Shown: piece after piece, positions 23,366-32,454 of the stretch
Layout: each line of letters begins with the position of its first letter
Numbering within the stretch: position 1 is the stretch's first letter
Assembly (NCBI RefSeq): GCF_042653765.1
Contig: NZ_JBHSEZ010000001.1
Coordinates: 992,001-1,056,000, forward strand
DNA: 64,000 bases
Direction of reading: 5' to 3'
From: Castellaniella denitrificans
GTDB lineage: Bacteria > Pseudomonadota > Gammaproteobacteria > Burkholderiales > Burkholderiaceae_B
The notes under the pieces: model-generated
Told to the model about the DNA's origin: nothing
The model's database searches: none
Seen by the model: only the letters and a program-made list of their open reading frames with translations
Position numbers and translations under genes: made by a program

Positions 23366-24214
23366 CTAGCGGACATGCTTCCAGTATGCCGCATTCATGC
23401 GGATGGCGACAAACAGGAACAGGAACAGGAACAGCAGGACCACGACACCGATCTGCTTGCGCACCAGCTGGCCGGGTTCCGCCATCCAGCCCAGGAAGTT
23501 GCTGAGGTCGGCGACGTCGCTCTCGAACTTGCCGAAGGTCTTGGCGTCGGCGGAGTCGAAGCGCGTCACGCGGGTGGCTTCGCCGGTGTAGTCCTTCAGG
23601 GGCTCGGACTTGGCGGTCGGGAAGCCGTCGGCGTCGTAGACCGTGGTGGTGCGTTCCCAGTGTTCGTTGCCCTGGGCGTCGGCGACCTGGTGGACCTCGA
23701 TGTCGGTGAAGCTGCGCGGGCCTTCGAGTTCCCAGAGCACGTTGGGCATGCCGACACTGGGGAAGACGACGTTGTTCCAGCCGGTCTTCTTGGACGTGTC
23801 GCGGTAGAAGGTGCGCAGGTAGGTGTAGATGTAGTCCACGCCGGACGGGCCGAAGTTGGTGCTCTTGGCGCGGGCGATCACGGACAGGTCCGGAGGCACG
23901 ACGCCGAACCATTTCTTCGCGTCTTCGGGGGTCATGGAGATCGTCATCAGATCGCCGATCTTCTCGCGGGAGAAGAGCAGGTTCTTCTTGATCTCGTCTT
24001 CCGACAGGCCCAGGTCCGTGAGCTTGTTGTAGCGCATGGCGTTGGCGCTGTGGCAGTTCAGACAGTAGTTGACGAACAGCTTGGCGCCGTTTTGCAGGGC
24101 GGCCAGGTCGGTGATGCGGTCGGGGGCGCGATCCAGCTGCGGGCCTTCGCCGGCGGCGAAGGTCAGGGAGCAGGTCAAGGACAGGGCCAGGGCACCGAGC
24201 AGTTTTTTCAGCAT
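23366..24214 (-). CDS. petC: Cytochrome c1 of the bc1 complex
   Basis: Haem c subunit of ubiquinol-cytochrome c reductase, passing electrons from the Rieske centre to soluble cytochrome c. 282 residues: signal peptide MLKKLLGALALSLTCSLTFA, haem site CLNCH (about 51-55), a Met ligand region late in the domain, and a C-terminal anchor (VVLLFLFLFLFVAIRM). Last gene of petA-petB-petC on the minus strand and followed by a terminator. Confidence 0.96.
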   Translation of the reverse strand: MLKKLLGALALSLTCSLTFAAGEGPQLDRAPDRITDLAALQNGAKLFVNYCLNCHSANAMRYNKLTDLGLSEDEIKKNLLFSREKIGDLMTISMTPEDAKKWFGVVPPDLSVIARAKSTNFGPSGVDYIYTYLRTFYRDTSKKTGWNNVVFPSVGMPNVLWELEGPRSFTDIEVHQVADAQGNEHWERTTTVYDADGFPTAKSEPLKDYTGEATRVTRFDSADAKTFGKFESDVADLSNFLGWMAEPGQLVRKQIGVVVLLFLFLFLFVAIRMNAAYWKHVR

Positions 24215-24245
24215 GATCTTTCCGTGACAGTCAGTGGTTCGGCCT

Positions 24246-25631
24246 TCAGTGGGCCCGGAAGGTGACGCGGTCGGGAACCGGCTTGAAGGTGCCCAGGCGG
24301 CTCCAGACAGGCATCGCCAGGAAGAACGCCAGGTAGATGACCGTGCCGATCTGCCCGAGGAGGGTGTAGGTCGGCGAGACCGGCTGGGTACCCAGCCAGC
24401 CCAGGATCAGGAAGTCGATGATGAAGATCGCGTACAGGACCTTGTGCCAGCCCGGACGATAGCGGATAGACTTGACCGGGGAACGGTCCAGCCACGGCAG
24501 GAAGAACAGGATGACGACGGCGCCGCCCATGGACACCACGCCCCAGAACTTGGCGTCCAGGACCTTCATCAGGATGGCGACCAGGACCAGGATGCCCGGC
24601 ACGGCCAGGCGCCAGATGCCGGAGAGCCTGCCCTTGGCGAACAGCAGGACGGCGGCCAGCAGGGCGCCCGCCGCCATGACCCAGGTGAAGTCGCTGGTGG
24701 TGGCGCGCAGCATGGTGTAGAACGGCGTGAAATACCAGACCGGGGCGATGTGCGGCGGGGTCTTCAGCGGATCGGCCGGCAGGAAGTTGTTGTATTCCAG
24801 GAAGTAGCCGCCCATTTCGGGGCCGAAGAAGATGATCGCCGCGAACACGATCAGGAAGCCCGCCACGCCGACGATGTCGTGCACCGAGTAGTAGGGGTGG
24901 AACGGAATGCCGTCCACGGGGCGGCCGTACTTGTCCTTCGGGCCCTGCTTGATCTCGACGCCGTCGGGGTTGTTCGAGCCCACTTCGTGCAGGGCGATGA
25001 TGTGCGCCACGACCAGGCCGATCAGCACCAGCGGGATGGCGATCACGTGGAAGGCGAAGAACCGGTTCAGGGTGGCGTCGGACACGACGTAGTCGCCGCG
25101 GATGAACAGGGAGAGGTCGGGGCCGATGAAGGGGATGGCCGAGAACAGGTTCACGATCACCTGGGCGCCCCAGTAGGACATCTGGCCCCAGGGCAGCAGG
25201 TAGCCGAAGAAGGCCTCGGCCATCAGGCACAGGAAGATGCCCACGCCGAAGATCCAGACCAGTTCGCGCGGCTTGCGGTAGGAGCCGTAGAACAGGCCGC
25301 GCAGCATGTGCAGGTAGACCACGACGAAGAACATCGAGGCGCCGGTGGAGTGCATGTAGCGGATGAACCAGCCGCCCGGCACTTCGCGCATGATGTATTC
25401 GACGGACTCGAAGGCGAAGCGCGCGTCGGGCTTGTAGTTCATTACCAGGAAGATCCCGGAGACGACCTGGATCACCAGCACCATCAGGGCCAGCGAACCG
25501 AAGAAATACCAGAAATTGAAGTTTTTCGGAGCATAGTACTCGGACATGTGCTCCTTGAACATTTTGGTGAGCGGGAAGCGGTTGTCCACCCAGCCCAGCA
25601 ACCCGGTCGTCTCGACGTTTTTATCGGCCAT
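24246..25631 (-). CDS. petB: Cytochrome b of the bc1 complex
   Basis: Integral membrane subunit carrying two b haems and the quinol/quinone sites. 461 residues in the long fused form. Haem-ligand histidines lie in RYMHSTGAS/YLHMLRG and FFAFHVIAIPL/VAHIIALHEVG. The Qo-site segment appears as DPLKTPPHIAPVWYF, close to the classical PEWY position. Starts at the ATG at 25631, 48 bases after petA and 31 before petC. Confidence 0.97.
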   Translation of the reverse strand: MADKNVETTGLLGWVDNRFPLTKMFKEHMSEYYAPKNFNFWYFFGSLALMVLVIQVVSGIFLVMNYKPDARFAFESVEYIMREVPGGWFIRYMHSTGASMFFVVVYLHMLRGLFYGSYRKPRELVWIFGVGIFLCLMAEAFFGYLLPWGQMSYWGAQVIVNLFSAIPFIGPDLSLFIRGDYVVSDATLNRFFAFHVIAIPLVLIGLVVAHIIALHEVGSNNPDGVEIKQGPKDKYGRPVDGIPFHPYYSVHDIVGVAGFLIVFAAIIFFGPEMGGYFLEYNNFLPADPLKTPPHIAPVWYFTPFYTMLRATTSDFTWVMAAGALLAAVLLFAKGRLSGIWRLAVPGILVLVAILMKVLDAKFWGVVSMGGAVVILFFLPWLDRSPVKSIRYRPGWHKVLYAIFIIDFLILGWLGTQPVSPTYTLLGQIGTVIYLAFFLAMPVWSRLGTFKPVPDRVTFRAH

Positions 25632-25679
25632 GGAAGGCTCCTAGATTCAATATCGCAAAAGGATGAACGGGGGCGTCCA

Positions 25680-26324
25680 TCAGGCCTTGTTGTCTTCGTC
25701 GACGCCGATGGTGATGCGGGTGCCATCGGCGGAAAAGACGTAGGGCGGGATTTCGAGATTGTCAGGGGCCGGCTTGTTGGCGAACACCCGGCCGGCCAGA
25801 TCGAAGGTCGAGCCGTGGCAGGGGCAGAACCAGCCGCCCGGCCAGTCGCTGGGCAGCCCGGGCTGGGCGCCGGTCTGGAAGTGGGCGGTGGGCGAGCAGC
25901 CCAGGTGGGTGCAGATGCCGATGCAGACGAAGTATTCGGGCTTGCGCGAACGGTATTCGTTCTTGGCCCATTCCGGCGTGAAGCCGGGACGGTCGGAGTT
26001 GGGATCGGCGAGTTCGGCGTCGTGCTTGGGCAGGGCTTCGAGTTCGGCCTTGGTGCGGCGCACGATCCAGACCGGCTTGCCGCGCCATTCGACGGTCATC
26101 ATCTGGCCTTCGGCCAGGCCGGAGATGTCGGCCTCGACCGGCGCGCCGGCCGCCTTGGCCTTTTCGGAGGGCGCGAACGAGCCGACGAAGGGCACGGCCG
26201 TGGCGACGCCAGCGACTCCGCCGAGCGTACAGGCCGAGGCGACCCAGAAACGGCGCGAAGGATCGGGGGGCAGGTTCGGGTCGACTGCGCCCTGCTCGTC
26301 GGACTGTGTCGGATGCTGACTCAT
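25680..26324 (-). CDS. petA: Rieske iron-sulfur protein of the bc1 complex
   Basis: Carries the [2Fe-2S] cluster that takes electrons from quinol. 214 residues from the ATG at 26324; an in-frame GTG/ATG-type extension to 26411 would include promoter sequence and is rejected. N-terminal RRFWVASACTLGGVAGVATAVP is a Tat-like anchor. Cluster motifs CTHLGC and CPCHGS are intact. First gene of the operon, with a TATAAT promoter at 26428-26455. Confidence 0.96.
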   Translation of the reverse strand: MSQHPTQSDEQGAVDPNLPPDPSRRFWVASACTLGGVAGVATAVPFVGSFAPSEKAKAAGAPVEADISGLAEGQMMTVEWRGKPVWIVRRTKAELEALPKHDAELADPNSDRPGFTPEWAKNEYRSRKPEYFVCIGICTHLGCSPTAHFQTGAQPGLPSDWPGGWFCPCHGSTFDLAGRVFANKPAPDNLEIPPYVFSADGTRITIGVDEDNKA

Positions 26325-26427
26325 TCTGTTATCCCTGGTTGCCGCCCGGGGGGCGGAGCATTTTGAACGTGATCTGCCTGTGCGTGGGGCCGCGGAACCG
26401 ACGCCCCACAAGGGTCTTCAACCGCGT

Positions 26428-26455
26428 ATTATAGCGTTACGCCCAGTGGGGTAAA
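26428..26455 (-). promoter_or_regulatory. Promoter of petABC
   Basis: On the minus strand TTTACC (26450-26455), a 16-base spacer and a perfect TATAAT (26428-26433) lie about 104 bases upstream of petA, in the region divergent from mscL. Confidence 0.65.
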
Positions 26456-26474
26456 TGGATGGAGGAGGACCGAA

Positions 26475-26924
26475 ATGAGCGCAACCGGGGGTTTCATCAA
26501 AGAATTCCGAGAATTCGCCATCAAGGGCAACATGATGGACCTGGCCATCGGGGTCATCATCGGGGGGGCCTTCGGCAAGATCATCGATTCGGTCGTCAAC
26601 GACCTCTTCATGCCGCTGATCAATTTCATCATCGGCGGCAACGTCAATTTCGACAACCTGTTCTGGGTGCTGCGCCAGCCCGAAGGCTATGCCGGCGCCA
26701 TGACGATGGCCGAACTGACCAAGGCGGGCGCGGTGGTGTTCGCCTGGGGGCATTTCCTGACCATCTTCGTCAATTTCCTGCTGCTGGCCCTGGTGGTCTT
26801 CGTGATGGTGAAACTGGTGAACAACGCCCGGCGCCGCTTCGAGGCCGAACCGGCCCCGGCGCCCGCCGCCACCCCCGAGGACGTCCTGCTGCTGCGCGAG
26901 ATCCGCGACGCGCTGAAGAAATAG
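26475..26924 (+). CDS. mscL: Large-conductance mechanosensitive channel
   Basis: Homopentameric inner-membrane channel that opens under high tension and protects from hypo-osmotic shock. 149 residues. FIKEFREFAIKGNMMDLAIGVIIGGAFGKIIDSVVNDLFMP-type N-terminus (amphipathic helix plus TM1), a periplasmic loop, TM2 (TIFVNFLLLALVVFVMVKLVN) and a C-terminal helix ending EDVLLLREIRDALKK. GGAGGA precedes the ATG. Convergent with, and directly abutting, the Nif3 gene. Confidence 0.97.
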   Translation: MSATGGFIKEFREFAIKGNMMDLAIGVIIGGAFGKIIDSVVNDLFMPLINFIIGGNVNFDNLFWVLRQPEGYAGAMTMAELTKAGAVVFAWGHFLTIFVNFLLLALVVFVMVKLVNNARRRFEAEPAPAPAATPEDVLLLREIRDALKK

Positions 26925-27704
26925 CTAGACGGGATTGTCGATGTCGACGAACTCGCAGGGCACGCCGAAGCGCGCCTCGATGGCCGCGCCCAGGGCCTGG
27001 ACCCCGTAGCGCTCGGTCGCATGGTGGCCGGCGCTGATGTAGGCCGCGCCCGCCTCGCGGGCCAGGTGCACGGTGGGTTCAGAAATTTCCCCGCTGACGT
27101 AGCAATCCGCGCCCGCCGCCAGGGCGGCGTCCATCATGCCCTGCGCGGCGCCGGTGCACCAGGCCAGCCGCCGTATCGGGAGGCCGGGATCGCCGATCAC
27201 CAGGGGTTCGCGCCCCAGCCGGCGGGCGATGTCGGCCGCCAGACCGCCCACCGTCAGGTCCCGGGCGGGCGCGCCCAGCCAGACCAGGTCGTCGGGTCCG
27301 CAGCGCCGGGGAGCGCCGTCGGGGCCGGCGTCCGGGACCCAGTCCATGACGCGCGCCAGCTGGGCGTTGTTGCCCCATTCCAGGTGGGCGTCCAGGGGCA
27401 GGTGGTAGGCGAACAGGTTGATCTCGCGCGCCATCAGGGCCGCCAGGCGACGGTGCTTGGGGCCCCGGATGCAGGGATCCTCGTTCTTCCAGAACCAGCC
27501 GTGGTGCACCAGGACGGCGTCCGCGCCCCGGGCGGCGGCGGCCTCGACCAGGGCCTGCGAGGCCGTCACGCCGGTGACGATGCGGCGGATCTCGTCGCGC
27601 CCCTGAACCTGCAGGCCATTCGGGCAATAATCGCGAAAACGTTCCGGCTGCAAGGTATCGTTCAGCCAGTCCGCCAGGGCCTGGCGGGATATCCGGACGC
27701 TCAT
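26925..27704 (-). CDS. Nif3-like dinuclear metal centre protein
   Basis: Member of the Nif3/YbgI family, hexameric proteins with a two-metal site; the cellular role is not established. 259 residues. Metal-site residues appear in VLVHHGWFWKNE, AYHLPLDAHLEWGNN and SAGHHATERYG. Starts at the ATG at 27704, only 26 bases from the divergent S1C protease, so the promoters overlap. Located between mscL and the protease as in many betaproteobacteria. Confidence 0.9.
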   Translation of the reverse strand: MSVRISRQALADWLNDTLQPERFRDYCPNGLQVQGRDEIRRIVTGVTASQALVEAAAARGADAVLVHHGWFWKNEDPCIRGPKHRRLAALMAREINLFAYHLPLDAHLEWGNNAQLARVMDWVPDAGPDGAPRRCGPDDLVWLGAPARDLTVGGLAADIARRLGREPLVIGDPGLPIRRLAWCTGAAQGMMDAALAAGADCYVSGEISEPTVHLAREAGAAYISAGHHATERYGVQALGAAIEARFGVPCEFVDIDNPV

Positions 27705-27730
27705 GAGTGTGCCTTTATTCGAGTCATTCG

Positions 27731-28897
27731 ATGTTCATTAAACGATTGTGGCTGATTTTCGCCCAGACCGTGACGGTCTGCCTGGGGATCCTCTTTCTGG
27801 TGGCGACCCTGCGGCCCCAGTGGCTGCCGGGCGGGACGCCGGAACCGGCCCCCGCGGGCGGCGCGTCCATGGCGCCCGCGGCCGGCCGGGGCGCGGCGCC
27901 GTTCAGCTACGCGCCCGCCGTCGCGCGGGCCGCGCCGTCGGTGGTCAACATCTACACCGCCAAGCACGTGGACGTGCCGCTGGTGCCCCTGCCGGCCGAC
28001 CCCAGGCTGGAACAGTTCCTGCGCGGCCTGCCGGGGTTCACGCGGCGCGAGGCGTCCACCAGCCTGGGTTCCGGCGTGATCGTGCGGGCCGACGGCACGA
28101 TCCTGACCAACTACCACGTGATCGAGGCCGCCGACGCGATCGAGGTGCGCCTGCACGACGGGCGCCAGGCGACGGCCAAACTGGTCGGCGCGGATCCGGA
28201 AAGCGACCTCGCGGTGCTGAAAATCGGCCTGCCCGACCTGCCCGCGATAGCCTTCGACCCCGACCCGACGGTGCGCGTGGGCGACGTGGTGCTGGCGATC
28301 GGCAACCCGTTCGGCGTGGGCCAGACCACGACCCAGGGCATCGTGTCCGCCGTGGGACGCAACCGCCTGGGGCTGAACACCTATGAAGACTTCATCCAGA
28401 CCGACGCGGCCATCAATCCGGGTAATTCGGGCGGCGCGCTGATCGACGCCCGGGGCGAGCTGGTCGGGATCAACACGGCGATCTATTCCGAGACCGGGGG
28501 ATCGCTGGGCATCGGCTTCGCCATCCCGGCGGCGGCCGCCCACCACATCCTGGACGAGATCCTGGAGCACGGCCGCGTGCGGCGCGGCTGGCTGGGGCTG
28601 GAACCCCAGGACATCACGCCCGACCTGGCGCGCGCCTTCGGCCTGAAAGACACGCGCGGCGCCATCGTCGCCCGCATCCTGCCGGGCGGCCCGGCGGCGC
28701 GCGCCGGGGTGCGGGTGGGCGACGTCATCCGCGCGCTGGACGGCCAGCCCGTGGAAGACGCCTACGACCTGGTCAACCGGCTGGCACCCCTGCCGGCGGA
28801 TTCGACGGCCCGGCTGACGCTGCTGCGCCAGGGCAAGACCCTGACGCTGGACGCCCGGGTGGGGGTCCGGCCCCCCGCGCGCCGGCCGGGACGCTGA
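27731..28897 (+). CDS. Membrane-anchored S1C serine protease (DegS-like)
   Basis: 388 residues from the ATG at 27731. An N-terminal membrane anchor (about 5-27) is followed by a trypsin-like domain with catalytic His129 (TNYHVIEA), Asp159 (ESDLAVLKI) and Ser233 (GNSGGALID), then one PDZ domain (about 290-380). One PDZ plus an anchor fits DegS, which senses misfolded outer-membrane proteins and triggers sigma-E release, but DegQ-type quality control is also possible. No sigma-E genes are in the window. Confidence 0.9.
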   Translation: MFIKRLWLIFAQTVTVCLGILFLVATLRPQWLPGGTPEPAPAGGASMAPAAGRGAAPFSYAPAVARAAPSVVNIYTAKHVDVPLVPLPADPRLEQFLRGLPGFTRREASTSLGSGVIVRADGTILTNYHVIEAADAIEVRLHDGRQATAKLVGADPESDLAVLKIGLPDLPAIAFDPDPTVRVGDVVLAIGNPFGVGQTTTQGIVSAVGRNRLGLNTYEDFIQTDAAINPGNSGGALIDARGELVGINTAIYSETGGSLGIGFAIPAAAAHHILDEILEHGRVRRGWLGLEPQDITPDLARAFGLKDTRGAIVARILPGGPAARAGVRVGDVIRALDGQPVEDAYDLVNRLAPLPADSTARLTLLRQGKTLTLDARVGVRPPARRPGR

Positions 28898-28911
28898 GGA
28901 CCGACATACTC

Positions 28912-28934
28912 CTGTCATCTCCCTTGCCTAGACT
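28912..28934 (+). promoter_or_regulatory. Possible Pho-box-like element upstream of the phytase-like gene
   Basis: CTGTCAT (28912-28918) followed after 4 bases by CTTGCCT (28923-28929) has the spacing of a Pho box, but only the first half matches. TAGACT at 28929-28934 could be a -10, closer than usual. Suggestive only because two phosphate-related genes follow. Confidence 0.25.
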
Positions 28935-28967
28935 GCGGGCTCCTCCCTCGTTTCCCAGGAAGAGCCC

Positions 28968-30320
28968 ATGCCGCCACTCCGCACCACCGTTCTTGCCGCC
29001 CTGATCGGCTGCGCGCCCTGGGCCGTCATGGCCCAGCAGGCGGCGCCCGCCGTCCTGCAGGGCCACGCCGTGCTCCCGGCCGCCAGTTTCGTGGCGCCAC
29101 CCGCCGACGCGCCCGCCGACCTGAAGGTCGCGGGCAAATACACCAGCGGGGTCCGCGTCGACGCCCCGGGCTCGGTCATGGGCCTGTCGGCCGACCGCGC
29201 CACCGGCATCGCCCTGCCCGTCCAGGGCCAGGTCCGCCAGGGCCACTCGGGCGTCAAGGCCATGCCCGACGGCACCGTCTGGGTCCTGACCGACAATGGC
29301 TTCGGCAGCAAGGCGAACTCCATGGACGCCATGCTGTACCTGAACCAGTACCGCATCGACTGGCAGGCCGGGACGCTGGCTCCGCTGGGCACGGTGTTCC
29401 TGCGCGACCCGGACCGGAAGATCCCCTTCCGCATCGTCCACGAGGACACCCCCGCGCGCTACCTGACCGGCTCCGACCTGGATACCGAAAGCTTCCAGCC
29501 GATCGGCGGGCATTTCTGGATCGGCGACGAATTCGGCCCCTACCTGGTGAAGACCGATCGCTCGGGCAAGGTGCTGGCCCTGTTCGAGACCCAGGTCGAC
29601 GGACGGACCGTCCGCTCGCCCGACCACTACGCCGTGGCGTCGCCCGGCGCCCCCGGCCAGACCTACCAGGGCGTCGCGCTCAAGCGCTCGAAAGGCTTCG
29701 AGGGCATGGCGGCATCCAGGGACGGCAAGTTCCTCTACCCCCTGCTGGAAGGACCGGTCTGGGATGAAAAGACCCGGACCTGGGAACAAGCGGACGGCAA
29801 GACCGCCCTGCGCATCCTGGAATTCAGCGTCGCGGACGAACGCTGGACCGGCCGCTCGTGGCTCTACCCGCTGGAAGGCGCGGACCACGCCATCGGCGAC
29901 TTCAACATGATCGACGCCACGACCGGCCTGGTGATCGAACGCGACAACGGCGAAGGCACGCCCGACTGGGCCTGCGCGCCCGGGGCCGACACGAAGACCT
30001 GCTTCTCGAGCCTGCCCCGCTTCAAGCGCGTCTACAAGATCGAGCTCTCGGACGCGAACGCGGGCAAGGCGGTACGCAAGCTGGCCTACGTGGATCTGCT
30101 CGCCATCCAGGACCCGGACAAGAAGGCCCGCAAACCCCTGACGGACGGCGCGCTGCAGTTCCCATTCTTCACCATCGAGAACGTGGACGTGGTGGACGCC
30201 GATCACATCATCGTCGGCAACGACAACAACTTCCCGTTCTCGTCCAGCCGGGAACCGAACCGCCAGGACGACAACGAGTTCGTCCTGCTGCGCACCCCCG
30301 AACTGCTGCGGAGCCGATAA
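28968..30320 (+). CDS. Secreted phytase-like (esterase-like activity of phytase) protein
   Basis: 450 residues with signal peptide MPPLRTTVLAALIGCAPWAVMA. The mature part matches the phytase-like beta-propeller family: SVMGLSADRA, MPDGTVWVLTDNGFGSKANSMDA, GSDLDTESFQPIGGHFWIGDEFGPYLV, KGFEGMAASRDGKFLYPLLEGP, IENVDVVDADHIIVGNDNNFPF. Proposed activity is phosphoester or ester hydrolysis in the periplasm; the substrate is unknown. AGGAAG precedes the ATG. PhoX follows 4 bases after the stop, so the pair probably supports phosphate scavenging. Confidence 0.85.
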   Translation: MPPLRTTVLAALIGCAPWAVMAQQAAPAVLQGHAVLPAASFVAPPADAPADLKVAGKYTSGVRVDAPGSVMGLSADRATGIALPVQGQVRQGHSGVKAMPDGTVWVLTDNGFGSKANSMDAMLYLNQYRIDWQAGTLAPLGTVFLRDPDRKIPFRIVHEDTPARYLTGSDLDTESFQPIGGHFWIGDEFGPYLVKTDRSGKVLALFETQVDGRTVRSPDHYAVASPGAPGQTYQGVALKRSKGFEGMAASRDGKFLYPLLEGPVWDEKTRTWEQADGKTALRILEFSVADERWTGRSWLYPLEGADHAIGDFNMIDATTGLVIERDNGEGTPDWACAPGADTKTCFSSLPRFKRVYKIELSDANAGKAVRKLAYVDLLAIQDPDKKARKPLTDGALQFPFFTIENVDVVDADHIIVGNDNNFPFSSSREPNRQDDNEFVLLRTPELLRSR

Positions 30321-30324
30321 AGCC

Positions 30325-32364
30325 ATGAAAACCTGCGATCTCGACGACATCCCCGCCAACCCCTCGTCGGCCGAACCCCTGGACCGGCTGTTCGCGCGCC
30401 TGGACGGCCGCCGCCGTTTCCTGAAGGGCGGCCTGGGCCTGGGCGCCGTGGGTTTCCTGGGCGGGCTGCTGCCCGCCGCGCAGGCGCTGGCGAGCAGCGC
30501 CTCGGGCCGGCACCCGGCCACCCTGGGATTCAAGGCGGTCCCCATGAGCACGGCGGACACCGTGGTCGTGCCCGAAGGCTATGCCCACGCCGTGATCAAC
30601 CGCTGGGGCGACCCGCTGGCGGCGGGCGCGCCGGCCTTCAAGGGCGACGCCAGCGACGACGGCGCGGCCCAGGCCGCGCAGGTCGGCTACAACCACGACG
30701 GCCTGCATTTCTTTCCCATCGACGGCAAGGACGGCGTCTCCGGCAGCAGCGCCGAGGGCCTGCTGGTGACCAATCACGAATACGTCACGCCCCACTATTT
30801 CTTCCCGAAGGGCGTCCAGCCCGGCGGAAAAGGCTGGTCCCCGGACTGGATCCGCAAGGCGCAGCACGCCCAGGGGGTGTCCGTCGTCCACGTCCGCCTG
30901 GACGCGCAGGGCCGATGGCAGCGGGTGGCCGATTCGCCCTACAACCGCATGATCCACGCCAACACGCCCGTCCGCATGACCGGCCCCGCGGCCGGCCATC
31001 CTTTGCTGCGGACCCGGGCGGATCCCGAGGGCACGCGGGTGCTGGGCACCTTCGGCAACTGCGGCAACGGCTGGACGCCCTGGAACACCTACCTGACCTG
31101 TGAAGAGAACTTCACCGATTATTTCGGCGTCGGCGCCCGCGACGCCGGGCAGGCGGACTATCCGGACGAGGACTACCGCCGGCTCATGCTGCGCTACAAG
31201 GGCGGCGGCAAGACGTCCGATCCCGAATACGCCTGGGACACGCACGACGCCCGCTTCGACTGGACGCAAGAGCCGAACGAATACCACCGCCACGGCTGGA
31301 TCGTCGAGATCGACCCTTTCGACCCCTCGGCCGAGCCCCGCAAGCTGACCGCCCTGGGCCGCTTCAAGCACGAGAATGCCGCCCTGACGCTCGCCGACGA
31401 CGGCCGGGTCGTGATCTACATGGGCGACGACCAGCGCAGCGAATACATCTACAAGTTCGTCTCGGAAGACGCGTACAAGCCCGGCGCGGCCGGCAACAGG
31501 ACGCTGCTGGAGCGCGGCACCCTGTACGTGGCCCGTTTCGGGGACCACGGCCGGGGCGCCTGGATCCCGCTGACGCTGGACACGCCCGGCACGGACGGCC
31601 GGCGCCTGGGCGAGCGCTTCAACGAAAGCATGGGCGAACTGCTGATCAGGACGCGGCAGGCCGCCGACGCGGTGGGCGCCACGCCCATGGACCGGCCGGA
31701 ATGGATCGCCGTGCATCCGCGCACCGGCGAAGCCTACGCGACCCTGACCAACAACACCGATCGCGGCAGCGGCAAGGCGCGCTGGCCGGGCGGACCGGAG
31801 CACCCGGGCGCCGACGCGGCCAATCCGCGCGACAAGAACATCTACGGCCACATCGTGCGCTGGCGCGAGACCGGCGGGGATGCGCACGGCGGGACATTCG
31901 AATGGGACCTCTTCGCCCTGGCCGGCAACCCGGCCCGGTACACGGACGGCGACCCGCGCCGGGGCTCGGCCAACATCACCGCCGAAAACACCTTCAACAG
32001 CCCCGATGGCCTGGGCTTCGACGCCCAGGGCCGCCTGTGGATCCTGACGGACGGCAACTACGGAAACAACGGCGATTACGAGGGCCAGGGCAACAACCAG
32101 ATGCTGGTCGCCGACCCGGCGTCGGGCGAGCTGCGCCGGTTCCTGACCGGCCCGAAGGGCTGCGAGGTCACCGGCATCACCTGGACGCCGGACCAGCGTT
32201 TCGTGTTCGTCAACATCCAGCATCCGGGTGAGGGTCCGGGACTGGACGAGGCCCAGGCCGAGCCGCTCTCGGCCTCGACCTGGCCGGACGGACCCCGGGC
32301 GACGCGGCCGCGTCCCGCGACGGTCGTGGTCTGGAAGCAGGACGGTGGCGTGGTGGGAAGCTGA
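30325..32364 (+). CDS. phoX: PhoX-family alkaline phosphatase (Tat-exported)
   Basis: 679 residues of the PhoX/DUF839 family, calcium-iron phosphatases releasing phosphate in the periplasm. The N-terminus has a Tat signal, RRRFLKGGLGLGAVGFLGG, at about residues 30-50. Downstream segments typical of the family are LLVTNHEYVTPHYFF, GTFGNCGNGWTPWNTYLTCEEN, TALGRFKHENAALTLADDGRVVIYMGDD and FNSPDGLGFDAQGRLWI. It follows the phytase-like gene by 4 bases. No metal ligand is obviously missing. Confidence 0.92.
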   Translation: MKTCDLDDIPANPSSAEPLDRLFARLDGRRRFLKGGLGLGAVGFLGGLLPAAQALASSASGRHPATLGFKAVPMSTADTVVVPEGYAHAVINRWGDPLAAGAPAFKGDASDDGAAQAAQVGYNHDGLHFFPIDGKDGVSGSSAEGLLVTNHEYVTPHYFFPKGVQPGGKGWSPDWIRKAQHAQGVSVVHVRLDAQGRWQRVADSPYNRMIHANTPVRMTGPAAGHPLLRTRADPEGTRVLGTFGNCGNGWTPWNTYLTCEENFTDYFGVGARDAGQADYPDEDYRRLMLRYKGGGKTSDPEYAWDTHDARFDWTQEPNEYHRHGWIVEIDPFDPSAEPRKLTALGRFKHENAALTLADDGRVVIYMGDDQRSEYIYKFVSEDAYKPGAAGNRTLLERGTLYVARFGDHGRGAWIPLTLDTPGTDGRRLGERFNESMGELLIRTRQAADAVGATPMDRPEWIAVHPRTGEAYATLTNNTDRGSGKARWPGGPEHPGADAANPRDKNIYGHIVRWRETGGDAHGGTFEWDLFALAGNPARYTDGDPRRGSANITAENTFNSPDGLGFDAQGRLWILTDGNYGNNGDYEGQGNNQMLVADPASGELRRFLTGPKGCEVTGITWTPDQRFVFVNIQHPGEGPGLDEAQAEPLSASTWPDGPRATRPRPATVVVWKQDGGVVGS

Positions 32365-32406
32365 CGGTCCCGGATGATCCTTGACCCCCATCAATACGGG
32401 GAATCA

Positions 32407-32434
32407 ATGACCATGTTTTCATTGTGGATATAAC
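32407..32434 (+). promoter_or_regulatory. Promoter of the peroxidase pseudogene
   Basis: ATGACC (32407-32412), a 16-base spacer and TATAAC (32429-32434) sit in a locally AT-rich patch, 20 bases before the ATG at 32455. The -10 lies within the symmetrical GTGG-6-CCAC. Confidence 0.45.
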
Positions 32435-32454
32435 CACTCCACAAGGGGAACACC

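Noticed and set aside
22596..23912. A 438-codon minus-strand frame joining petC and sspA sequence
   Set aside because: It includes a shadow of petC and the intergenic terminator; sspA starts at 23204.
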